This document shows, one piece after another, positions 7,878-15,333 of a stretch of 64,000 bases of DNA. The translations under genes were made by a program, and so were the position numbers. A model generated the notes under the pieces. The model had not been told where the DNA came from and did not search any database. It worked only from the letters and a program-made list of their open reading frames with translations. The stretch is from CAWCQC01 sp963819905 (lineage in GTDB: Bacteria; Actinomycetota; Thermoleophilia; Gaiellales; Gaiellaceae). Numbering within the stretch: position 1 is the stretch's first letter; each line of letters begins with the position of its first letter. Location of the stretch: positions 1 through 64,000 of the forward strand of contig CAWFXP010000009.1 in NCBI GenBank assembly GCA_963819905.1. Direction: 5' to 3'.

Positions 7878-10655
7878 ATGTCGCCAGAGTCGACAGCCGA
7901 TCGGCTGCCGACGGACACGCCGTATGCCCGCGACGCCAGGGAGGTCGTGGCCGGGCTGGAGTCGGATGCGGACTCCGGCCTGACCGACTCGGAGGCGGCG
8001 GCGCGGCTGTCGCGGTACGGGCCGAACGAGATCGGCAAGGAGACGCCGCCGTCGATGTGGGCGGTGGCGGCTCAGCAGCTGCGCGATCCGATGAACATCA
8101 TGCTGATCGCGGTTGTCGCGGTGAGCTTCGTAATCGGCGAGGTCTCGACCGGCGTGATCGTCGCGCTGCTCATCCTGCTCAACATCGTCCTCGGCACGCG
8201 CCAGGAGCTGAAGGCGCGCGCAAGCATCGACGCCCTCGCGAACCTCCAGGTGCCCCAGGCGAAGGTCGTGCGCGACGGCTCGGTCGCGCTCGTCCCGGCG
8301 GTCGATCTCGTTCCCGGCGACGTCGTCGAGCTGGAGGCGGGCGACATCGTCCCCGCCGACGGCCGCATCGTCCGCTCGGCGACGCTGGAGACGCAGGAGG
8401 CGGCTCTCACCGGCGAGAGCGCCCCGGTCGCGAAGGACGCGGGCGTGCTCGCCGGGCCGGAGGTGGCGCTCGGTGACCGCACGAACATGCTCTTCCAGAA
8501 CACCGCGGTGACGAGGGGGACGGCCGCGATGGTCTTGACCGCTACGGGCATGGAGACCGAGATGGGGAAGATCGCGGAGATGCTGACCGCCGTCACCCGC
8601 ACGCGGTCGCCGCTCCAGAAGGAGCTCGGCTCGCTGACCTACGTGCTCGGGATCATCGCGTGGGGCGCGGTCGCGATCATCGTCATCGTCGGCGTCCTCC
8701 GCGGCGAGAAGTTCAGCGACGTCCTGCTGCTGGGGACGGCGATGGCGATCTCGGCGATCCCGACGGGCATGCCGGCGTTCGTCTCCGCCCTGCTGTCGAT
8801 GGGCGCGAAGCAGCTCGCCGACGCTAAGGCCGTCGTCAAGAACCTCACCGACGTCGAGACGCTAGGCGCGACGAGCGCGATCAACACCGACAAGACCGGC
8901 ACCCTGACGCTGAACCAGATGATGGTCTCGACCATGTACACGGGCGACGCGTGGTTCACGGTCGAGGGAGAGGGTTACCGCAAGACGGGGACCCTCACGT
9001 CGGTCGCCGGGGCCCCAGTGCCGGATTTCACGCGGATCGCGCTCGGGCTCGTTCTCGACAGCGACGCGACCGTCGGCGACGACGGCAGCGTGGTCGGCGA
9101 CCCGACGGAGGCTGCGCTCGTCGTGCTCGCGGCCAAGCTCGGCGTCGACGCGGAGGAGACCCGCCGGGCCTATCCGCGCATCGCCGAGGTGCCGTTCGAC
9201 TCCGACTACAAGTTCATGGCCACCTTCCACCGCTACCAGGTGGACGGAGGCTCGCGCGTGATCCAGCTGGTCAAGGGCGGCCCCGACGTCGTGCTCGCGC
9301 GCTGCACTCTCTCCGGCGGACCGATGACCGGCTCGCAGGTGCCGATCGAGGAGGCTCGCTCCGGTATCGACGCCGCGAACGAGCGCATGGGCGAGAAGGG
9401 CCTGCGGGTGCTCGCGTTCGCCGCGCGCTTCGTCGACGACGCGGAGCTCGAGACGATGAACGCCGACCCGATGTCGCTGACCCACGACCTCGCGTTCGTC
9501 GGCATGGTCGGGATCATCGACCCGCTGAGGCCGTCGTCGAAGGCCGCCGTCCAGACTGCGCTCGGCGCCGGCATCGACGTACGCATGATCACGGGCGACC
9601 ACGCCGTCACCGCGCAGGCGATCGGCGAGACGCTCGGGCTCGGGCCGGGGGCGATCAGCGGTAGCGAGCTGCAGGCGCTGTCGGACGAGGAGTTGGCCCG
9701 CCGGCTCCCGGAGCTGCACGTCTTCGGCCGCGTCTCGCCGCAGGACAAGCTTCGCCTCGCCCGGCTGATGCAGGAGCAGGGGCTGATCGTGGCGATGACC
9801 GGCGACGCGGTCAACGACGCGGCCGCCCTCAAGCAGGCTGACATCGGGGTGGCGATGGGCAGCGGCAGCGAGGTGACCAAGCAGGCCGGCCGGATGATCC
9901 TCACCGACGACAACTTCGGCACGCTCGTCAACGCCGTCGAGATCGGCCGCCGGGTCTACGAGAAGGTCGTCTCCTACGTCCGCTACCAGATGACGCAGCT
10001 GCTGTCGCTCGTATTCCTGTTCCTCGCCGCGACCGCGTTCGACATCAACCAGGGCGTGGCCCTCACCCCGCTGATGGTGCTGTACCTGCTCGTGTTCGTG
10101 ACCGCGTCCGGCGTCGTCGTGATCGCGGTCGACCCCGGGGCGCCCGACGTCATGCACCGGCCGCCGCGCGACCCGAAGCTGCCGATCACCAACCGGGCCG
10201 CCGTCACGCTCTGGGTCGTCTACGCCGCCACGCTCTTCGTCGCCGCCCTGATCCCGCTCGTCGCGGGACCGGACGACCCGAGCACCGACGTGGCGACCGC
10301 TTCGCTGACGATGACCTTCGTCGTCATGGGACTCGGCACCGTCTTCAACGCGCTCACCAACCGGCGCGACCCCGCCAGCGGGTTCTCGTCCCCGCTGCTA
10401 AAGGCGCTCGGCATCTCGCTTGTCCCCCTCACCATGATCGTCCTCGCGACGGAGCTGCCGGGCCTCCAGAAGGGTCTGCTCACCACCTCGCTCACCGGCA
10501 ACGAGTGGCTCGCCTGCTTCGGACTGGCCGCCCTTCTGCCGCTGGTGGTCGAGTCAGGCAAGTGGATCCGCCGCAGACGCGTTCCGGCGCCGACTACGAT
10601 CGACGTGCAGCGCGCGCTCACCCCTGGTCGAGCAACCACGGAGAAGACACAGTGA
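7878..10655 (+). CDS. P-type cation-transporting ATPase (type II-like)
   Basis: This 925-residue ATP-driven cation pump in the cell membrane has the standard order: actuator domain with TGES (178-181), phosphorylation site D338 in NTDKTGTLT, nucleotide-binding domain with KGGPDV, and hinge TGDAVNDAAALKQADIGVAMG (from 641). About ten membrane helices are visible. The helix-4 ion motif is PTGMP (295-299) rather than the PEGLP of calcium pumps. The hinge has GDAVNDAA where most pumps have GDGVNDAP. The ion is therefore unclear. A GTG lies three bases before the chosen ATG. The stop overlaps the start of polyphosphate kinase 2 by four bases (GTGA), which points to translational coupling. Confidence 0.9.
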   Translation: MSPESTADRLPTDTPYARDAREVVAGLESDADSGLTDSEAAARLSRYGPNEIGKETPPSMWAVAAQQLRDPMNIMLIAVVAVSFVIGEVSTGVIVALLILLNIVLGTRQELKARASIDALANLQVPQAKVVRDGSVALVPAVDLVPGDVVELEAGDIVPADGRIVRSATLETQEAALTGESAPVAKDAGVLAGPEVALGDRTNMLFQNTAVTRGTAAMVLTATGMETEMGKIAEMLTAVTRTRSPLQKELGSLTYVLGIIAWGAVAIIVIVGVLRGEKFSDVLLLGTAMAISAIPTGMPAFVSALLSMGAKQLADAKAVVKNLTDVETLGATSAINTDKTGTLTLNQMMVSTMYTGDAWFTVEGEGYRKTGTLTSVAGAPVPDFTRIALGLVLDSDATVGDDGSVVGDPTEAALVVLAAKLGVDAEETRRAYPRIAEVPFDSDYKFMATFHRYQVDGGSRVIQLVKGGPDVVLARCTLSGGPMTGSQVPIEEARSGIDAANERMGEKGLRVLAFAARFVDDAELETMNADPMSLTHDLAFVGMVGIIDPLRPSSKAAVQTALGAGIDVRMITGDHAVTAQAIGETLGLGPGAISGSELQALSDEELARRLPELHVFGRVSPQDKLRLARLMQEQGLIVAMTGDAVNDAAALKQADIGVAMGSGSEVTKQAGRMILTDDNFGTLVNAVEIGRRVYEKVVSYVRYQMTQLLSLVFLFLAATAFDINQGVALTPLMVLYLLVFVTASGVVVIAVDPGAPDVMHRPPRDPKLPITNRAAVTLWVVYAATLFVAALIPLVAGPDDPSTDVATASLTMTFVVMGLGTVFNALTNRRDPASGFSSPLLKALGISLVPLTMIVLATELPGLQKGLLTTSLTGNEWLACFGLAALLPLVVESGKWIRRRRVPAPTTIDVQRALTPGRATTEKTQ

Positions 10656-11479
10656 GCAAGAAGACGAAGGCGCACGAGGGCGAAGAGAGCCCGGCGGCCG
10701 CCGCCGTCAGGATGGGTCGCAAGGAGTACGAGCGTGAGATGCGGAAGCTGCACGGCGAGCTGGTGGCCATGCAGGAGTGGGTCAAGGCGACGGGCGCGAA
10801 GATCTGCATCGTCTTCGAGGGGCGCGACACCGCCGGCAAGGGCGGCACGATCAAGCGGATCACCGAGCGCGTCAGCCCACGCGTGTTCCGAGTCGTCGCC
10901 CTGCCCGCGCCTACCGACCGCGAGAAGTCGCAGATGTACGCGCAGCGCTACATCCAGCACTTCCCCGCCGCGGGCGAAGTCGTGATCTTCGACCGCAGCT
11001 GGTACAACCGCGCGGGCGTCGAGCGGGTCATGGGCTTCTGCACCAAGGAGCAGACGGAGACGTTCCTGGAGCAGGTCCCGCAGGTCGAGCGGACGATGGT
11101 CGACTCCGGGATCATCCTGATCAAGTACTGGCTGGAGGTCAGTCCCGAGGAGCAAACTCGCCGACTCGAGAGCCGGATCGACGATCCGCGGAAGGTCTGG
11201 AAGCTCTCGGACATGGACCTGAAGTCGTACAGCCGGTGGTTCGACTACTCGCGCGCCCGCGACGCGATGTTCGCCGCCACGGATACCGAGTGGGCGCCCT
11301 GGTTCGTCGCCGACACGAACGACAAGAAGCGCGGCCGCCTCAACATCATCAGCCATTTGCTGAGCCAGATCCCGTACGAGCCGCTCGCGCCGGCGGACGT
11401 CGAGCTGCCGAAACGGCAGGGCGCCGACGGCTACAGCGAGCCCGGCCTGCGGCTGCGCCACATCCCGACCCCGTTCTAG
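10652..11479 (+). CDS. ppk2: Polyphosphate kinase 2
   Basis: This 275-residue cytoplasmic PPK2 transfers phosphate between polyphosphate and nucleoside diphosphates. The Walker A motif (GRDTAGKGGTIKRI, from about residue 57), the Walker B region (VVIFDRSWYNRAGVERVMGF) and the C-terminal SDMDLKSYSRWFDYSRARD typical of class I PPK2 are present. The GTG start at 10652 overlaps the stop of the P-type ATPase as GTGA, and no other start gives a sensible N-terminus. Joint translation with an ATP-consuming pump suggests that it may supply ATP from polyphosphate locally. That role is an inference. Confidence 0.92.
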   Translation: MSKKTKAHEGEESPAAAAVRMGRKEYEREMRKLHGELVAMQEWVKATGAKICIVFEGRDTAGKGGTIKRITERVSPRVFRVVALPAPTDREKSQMYAQRYIQHFPAAGEVVIFDRSWYNRAGVERVMGFCTKEQTETFLEQVPQVERTMVDSGIILIKYWLEVSPEEQTRRLESRIDDPRKVWKLSDMDLKSYSRWFDYSRARDAMFAATDTEWAPWFVADTNDKKRGRLNIISHLLSQIPYEPLAPADVELPKRQGADGYSEPGLRLRHIPTPF

Positions 11480-11500
11480 TTCCAACGCCGCGCCGGCGGC

Positions 11501-11640
11501 AAGGGTCGGCCCGGTCTGCGGCTACTCGTGCTGCACGACGACGCCGAGCGCGGGTTCGACTACACGGCGGAAGCGGAGAAGTCGCTCGAGCAGGCGAGCG
11601 CCGAGGGTTGGACGGTGATCAACGGAACGGGCTCAGTCGT
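11501..11640 (+). pseudogene. Possible C-terminal remnant of a HAD-type hydrolase
   Basis: Directly after ppk2 one frame reads LRLLVLHDDAERGFDYTAEA and then SLEQASAEGWTVINGT. This resembles the C-terminal end of HAD-superfamily phosphatases, where 'VLHDDAerEf.Y....e.al..A...GWtvvs' is common. No N-terminal part, start codon or catalytic DxD motif is present, so at most it is a gene end left by a deletion. The assignment is weak. Confidence 0.3.
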
Positions 11641-12028
11641 AGTGCTCGATCGAAGGGGGCAGCGTCAGCCACGCGTGCCGGCGTGACTCGTACACCGACA
11701 CCCTCGGCGCCGGGAAGTCCGGGTCGGCAAAGGCGCCGATGGGGACTGCCACCAGATCCGGCTCCGTGGGCAGGTGGTAGTAGACCGTTGCGCCGCACTC
11801 CGGGCAGAAGGAGAACGTTCGCGGCTCGCCCTCGTCGGAGATGCGCGTGTACTCGGTGGAGCGCCCCTCGACGCGCACACGGTCGCGGGGATAACGCGCC
11901 TGGAATCCGAAGGCGCTCCCGGTACGGCGCTGGCAGGCGAGGCAGTGACACATCGAGATGCGGACAGGCTCACCCTCGACCACGGCGGTGAGTTGCCCGC
12001 AACTACAGGCGGCGCGTCGCTCGCTCAT
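11633..12028 (-). CDS. GFA/CENP-V-domain zinc protein
   Basis: This 131-residue protein has the GFA zinc pattern: CSCGQL near residue 8, MCHCLACQRRTGS near residue 27 and FCPECGATVYYH near residue 73. The C-terminus (YESRRHAWLTLP) also fits the family. The start ATG at 12028 has few alternatives. It lies 33 bases from the end of the cytochrome P450 gene on the same strand and may be transcribed with it. Activity and substrate cannot be read from the sequence. Confidence 0.85.
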   Translation of the reverse strand: MSERRAACSCGQLTAVVEGEPVRISMCHCLACQRRTGSAFGFQARYPRDRVRVEGRSTEYTRISDEGEPRTFSFCPECGATVYYHLPTEPDLVAVPIGAFADPDFPAPRVSVYESRRHAWLTLPPSIEHYD

Positions 12029-12061
12029 TCCCCTACGGTACCCAGGCCGAGGGCGCGAGCC

Positions 12062-13237
12062 TCACGAGGCGACGGAAACGTCAAGGCTCAACACTGCCCG
12101 CATCACCGGGTCGCCCCGCGGTCGCTCGACCGGCGATACGAGCTCGTAGCCGCGGATCGTCCTGAGGAGCCTCGGCAGGGCGAGGCTCGCTTCGAGCCGT
12201 GCCAGCGGAGCGCCGATGCAGAAGTGGATGCCGCCTCCGAAGGCGAGGTTTCGGCGGCGCGGGCTTGCGAGGTCGAGGACGTCCGGGTTGGCGAACTGCC
12301 GCTCGTCCCGGTTTGCCGAGCCGAGCAAGAGGATCACGGTCGCACCGCTCGGAATCTCGACGTCGTGAAGGGTGACGCTCGTCGTCGTGATGCGCGGGAT
12401 GGACTGGATCGGGCAGTCGAAACGCGCCAGCTCCTCCACGGCCAGCCGCACGCCCGTCATCCCCAGCTCGCCGTCCGCCAGGTACCCGCGCTGGTCCGGC
12501 TTCTCCGCCAGCGCGAGCACGGCGTTTCCGATCAGGTTCGCGGGCACGTCGACGCCGCCCTCGAACAGATCCCGGCACAGCACGAGGGCGTCGGGTCGGA
12601 TGATCTCGCCGTCCGCGACCGCCTGCACGAGCTGGCTCATCAGGTCGTCGCGCGGGTGCGCGAGGCGTTCGGCTGCGAGCTGGTCGAAGTAGTCCGTGTA
12701 TCGCTGAAGCGTCTGCGGTGACCGAGCGTCGGCCTCCGCATACTCGAGCTCCTGGTACCAGGCGAGAACGGCCGGGCGGTCGCTCTCGGGGATGCCGATG
12801 ATCTCCGAGATGATCGCGAGCGTCAGCCGCCAGGCGAAGTCGCGCGCGACGTCGAACGTCTGACGCTCCTCGAGCCCGGCCAGACACCGATCGACCTCTT
12901 CGGCGATGCGCGGCTCGAGCGTCTGCACCCGCTTCGGCGAGAAGTGCTCCTTGACGACGCTGCGCAACTCGTCGTGGAACGGCGGATCGGTCGTGATGAG
13001 CTGCGGGCGATCGAGCGCGCCATCGAGCTGGGGAATGTCGAGCGCGCTCGACGTGGAGCCGACGCTCGTGAAGGTCTGCCAGTCCTCGAGCACCGCGCTG
13101 ACGTCGGCGAATCGGGAGAGAAGCCAGAGGGGCCGTTGCCCGACGTCGAAGCAGTAGACAGGACACTCGTCGCGGAGGCGCCGGTAGAGCCGATACGGAT
13201 CGCTCTCGAAGCTGACGGTGTTCGGATCGAACCACAT
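12062..13237 (-). CDS. Cytochrome P450
   Basis: This is a 391-residue soluble bacterial P450. The heme-binding loop is FGGGIHFCIGAPLARLE with Cys340, the ExxR helix is EELARFDCP near 269, and the PERF-like region is present. The I-helix reads FEGGVDVPANL, so the position normally held by the oxygen-activating threonine (AGxxT) is valine. This may mean unusual oxygen activation, peroxide use or a substrate-assisted mechanism. No ferredoxin or reductase gene is adjacent. The GFA gene follows on the same strand. The start at 13237 gives the usual N-terminus before DPYRLYRRLRDECPVY. Confidence 0.9.
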   Translation of the reverse strand: MWFDPNTVSFESDPYRLYRRLRDECPVYCFDVGQRPLWLLSRFADVSAVLEDWQTFTSVGSTSSALDIPQLDGALDRPQLITTDPPFHDELRSVVKEHFSPKRVQTLEPRIAEEVDRCLAGLEERQTFDVARDFAWRLTLAIISEIIGIPESDRPAVLAWYQELEYAEADARSPQTLQRYTDYFDQLAAERLAHPRDDLMSQLVQAVADGEIIRPDALVLCRDLFEGGVDVPANLIGNAVLALAEKPDQRGYLADGELGMTGVRLAVEELARFDCPIQSIPRITTTSVTLHDVEIPSGATVILLLGSANRDERQFANPDVLDLASPRRRNLAFGGGIHFCIGAPLARLEASLALPRLLRTIRGYELVSPVERPRGDPVMRAVLSLDVSVAS

Positions 13238-13302
13238 TGGAGCCTCGCGGGCGAAGTCTGCACCATCGCGCCTCTCACTTGATGCCTGGGCAATACATAG
13301 GC

Positions 13303-14060
13303 ATGATCTCACACATGCGTTCGCGCCTCGCTCGTCGTCCTCATCACGCTCGTCGTGGCCGCCTGCGGCGGCGGTGACGAGACGCAGACCGCTGGAAGCG
13401 CGGACGAGCCGATCACCGTGTACGCCGCCGCCTCGCTCACCGAGGTGTTCCCGACCATCGACCCGGCACCGCGCTACAACTTCGGCGGCTCGGACGATCT
13501 CGCGGTGCAGATCCGCGAGGGCGCTCCTGCCGACGTCTACGCCGCCGCCAGCGCCAGGTACACCGAGGAGCTCTTCGCCGAAGGATCTTGTCGAGGAGCC
13601 TGTCACCTTCGCCTCGAACACCCTCGTCCTGATCGTGCCGGCCAGCAATCCGGCCGGGATCGAGCGCCTCGAAGACGTGACCGAGCCGGGCGTCAAGCTC
13701 GTCGTCGCGGCCGAGGGCGTCCCCGTCGGGGACTACACGCGCGAGGTCCTGACGGAGCTCGGGCTCGACGCGGCTCTCGACAACGTCGTGTCGAACGAGG
13801 ACGACGTCAAGGCAGTCGTCACCAAGGTCGCGCTCGGGGAAGCCGACGCCGGCTTCGTCTACGCGACCGACGCGGCCGTCGCAGGCGAGGACGTCTCCGT
13901 CATCAACCTGCCCGAGGGCTCACAGCCGCCGATCGAGTACCAGATCGCGGTGGTCGCGGACAGCGACCAGCAGGAGGCGGCCCAGGCGTTCGTCGACGAG
14001 GTGATGAGCGCCGAGGGACAGCAGCAGCTCGAGGCAGCCGGCTTCCTCCCGCCGCCGTAG
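13303..14060 (+). pseudogene. modA: Molybdate-binding lipoprotein ModA, frameshifted
   Basis: This is the periplasmic molybdate-binding part of the Mod ABC importer. The N-terminus starts in one frame (ATG at 13303 or 13315) and the lipoprotein signal (LVVLITLVVAACGGG) reads in the next. The oxyanion-binding start (ITVYAAASLTEVFPTID, NFGGSDDLAVQIREGAPADV) follows. A one-base shift near 13580 moves to a third frame for the rest (VEEPVTFASNTLVLIVPASN, VGDYTREVL, GEADAGFVYATDA). All conserved parts are present in order, so only two indels separate it from an intact gene. No modB or modC lies nearby. A homologous molybdenum enzyme is encoded at 55-58 kb. Confidence 0.82.
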
Positions 14061-14091
14061 CTCGGCATCCCGTCGCGCGCGCGCGATCGAC

Positions 14092-14577
14092 CTACGGCAC
14101 CGGGATGTTCGCGGGCTCGTCTCTCGGGAAGAGCGAGCTGGCGAGGATCACCGCCGGCGAGGTCGTGGCGTTGACGACCGAGTGGACCATGCCCTTCGTC
14201 TCGATGAAGCTGTCGCCCTCGCCGATGCTCACCGTGCGACCGGCTTGGATGATCTCCGTCGCGCCTGGAGCTCCGTCCGTCGCCGCTGCACGGCGGAGCT
14301 TGATCCGTCCCTCGACGACCGTGTACGAGATCGAGCCGCTCTCGATCAGGATGATCTGCATGCCCGGATGCGTGTGCTTCGCGATCACACCGCCGGGCGG
14401 GATGACGACGCGGACGAGCTGGAGGTTCGCACCGGGCGCGTTCGCGGGACGGCCCTGGTTGATCAACTGGCGCTCGGGCAGTGCATCGTCGCCGAGCGCC
14501 TTCGCCGACGCGTACGTGACACCGGCGAGCGCAGCGAGCGCGATCACCGCCGCAACGACGAACCGTCTCGCAGTCAT
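14092..14577 (-). CDS. Exported cupin-domain protein
   Basis: This 161-residue protein has an N-terminal signal or anchor helix (MTARRFVVAAVIALAALAGV) followed by one cupin barrel. The metal-type motif is partly visible: PPGGVIAKHTHPGMQIILIE with two histidines, then ETKGMVHSVVN with a third. The ATG at 14577 was chosen because the signal sequence begins there. Upstream extensions would add non-conserved residues. The function is unknown; a metal-binding extracytoplasmic enzyme or binding protein is possible. It is convergent with the broken modA. Confidence 0.7.
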   Translation of the reverse strand: MTARRFVVAAVIALAALAGVTYASAKALGDDALPERQLINQGRPANAPGANLQLVRVVIPPGGVIAKHTHPGMQIILIESGSISYTVVEGRIKLRRAAATDGAPGATEIIQAGRTVSIGEGDSFIETKGMVHSVVNATTSPAVILASSLFPRDEPANIPVP

Positions 14578-14652
14578 GGTGCCCACGGCCTCGCAGCCTA
14601 GGGATCGCGCTGGTCGGAGCCCCTGTCCCGCGGCAGCGCACACCGGGCTAGC

Positions 14653-15071
14653 ATGCTGACGATGACGGACTGTGGGAGCCCACAGACGAGGGCTGACGAG
14701 CTCGAGGGGCTCGAGGTCGGCGAGGTCGCGACGAGCCGGCTGAAGACGCTTGCCTCATCGGCACGGGTGGCGGACGTGCGCGGGCTCTTCGGGAACTCCC
14801 ACGTCAGGACGGCGCTCCTCGTCGACGGGGACGGCATCTTCGCCGGGTCGATCGATCGTGAAGCCCTGCCGCCGGGAGCCGGGGACGACGAGCCCGCCGC
14901 GGGCTATGCCACGCGAGAGCGCGGAGTCGTCGGTCAGGGGATGAGCGCCCTCGACGCTCTCGCGCTCATGCAGCGAGACGGTCTCAATCGCCTCGTGGTC
15001 GTCGAGCCGGAGACGGGGTCCTGCGAGGCCTCGTCTGCCTGACGGCGACGGGCGACTCGCTCTGCCGCTGA
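14653..15071 (+). pseudogene. CBS-domain protein with one frameshift near the C-terminus
   Basis: This is a small tandem CBS protein, a likely nucleotide-sensing module. The first CBS motif reads VADVRGLFGNSHVRTALLVD and the second MSALDALALMQRDGLNRLVVV. The literal frame stops at 15042 after a non-family tail. One extra G in the GGGG run at 15014-15017 would restore VLRGLVCLTATGDSLCR and a stop at 15071, the usual CBS ending. The defect is therefore a single-base loss in a homopolymer, either a sequencing error or a real slip mutation. The start is the ATG at 14653 or 14662. Confidence 0.7.
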
Positions 15072-15078
15072 TCGTCCC

Positions 15079-15196
15079 GTAGGGGCCGGACCTGTCCGGC
15101 CCGCGTTCACCTCGTCTCCGCTTGGGCGGGACAGGTCCCGCCCCTACACGTGGCCAGGGCGCCTCGCAGGTGTAGGGGCCGGACCTGTCCGGCCCG
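15079..15196. repeat. Cluster of three REP-like palindromic units
   Basis: The unit GTAGGGGCCGGACCTGTCC and its GGCCCG end occur at 15079-15103 and again, identical, at 15172-15196. A related copy in the opposite orientation (GGGCGGGACAGGTCCCGCCC then CTAC) lies at 15124-15147. Each unit is itself palindromic around GGACCTGTCC or GGACAGGTCC. The array sits between the CBS gene and the CHAT gene and could act as a terminator or as an interspersed REP element. Confidence 0.75.
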
Positions 15197-15333
15197 CTCC
15201 GAGCGAACTGCCACACCGGCCGCAAGCACCACCCTTCCCTCGTCCGAGCGTTGACAGCCGCGTGTCGGCGGGCGACCATGGCCTCCTGCCGGGCGCTCCG
15301 GACTGCGGCCCCCGCGTCGCGACAGCGTCGGCC

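Noticed and set aside
13238..13696. N-terminal extension of the P450 frame
   Set aside because: It is antisense to the modA remnant and lacks P450 sequence; the start at 13237 gives a normal-length enzyme.
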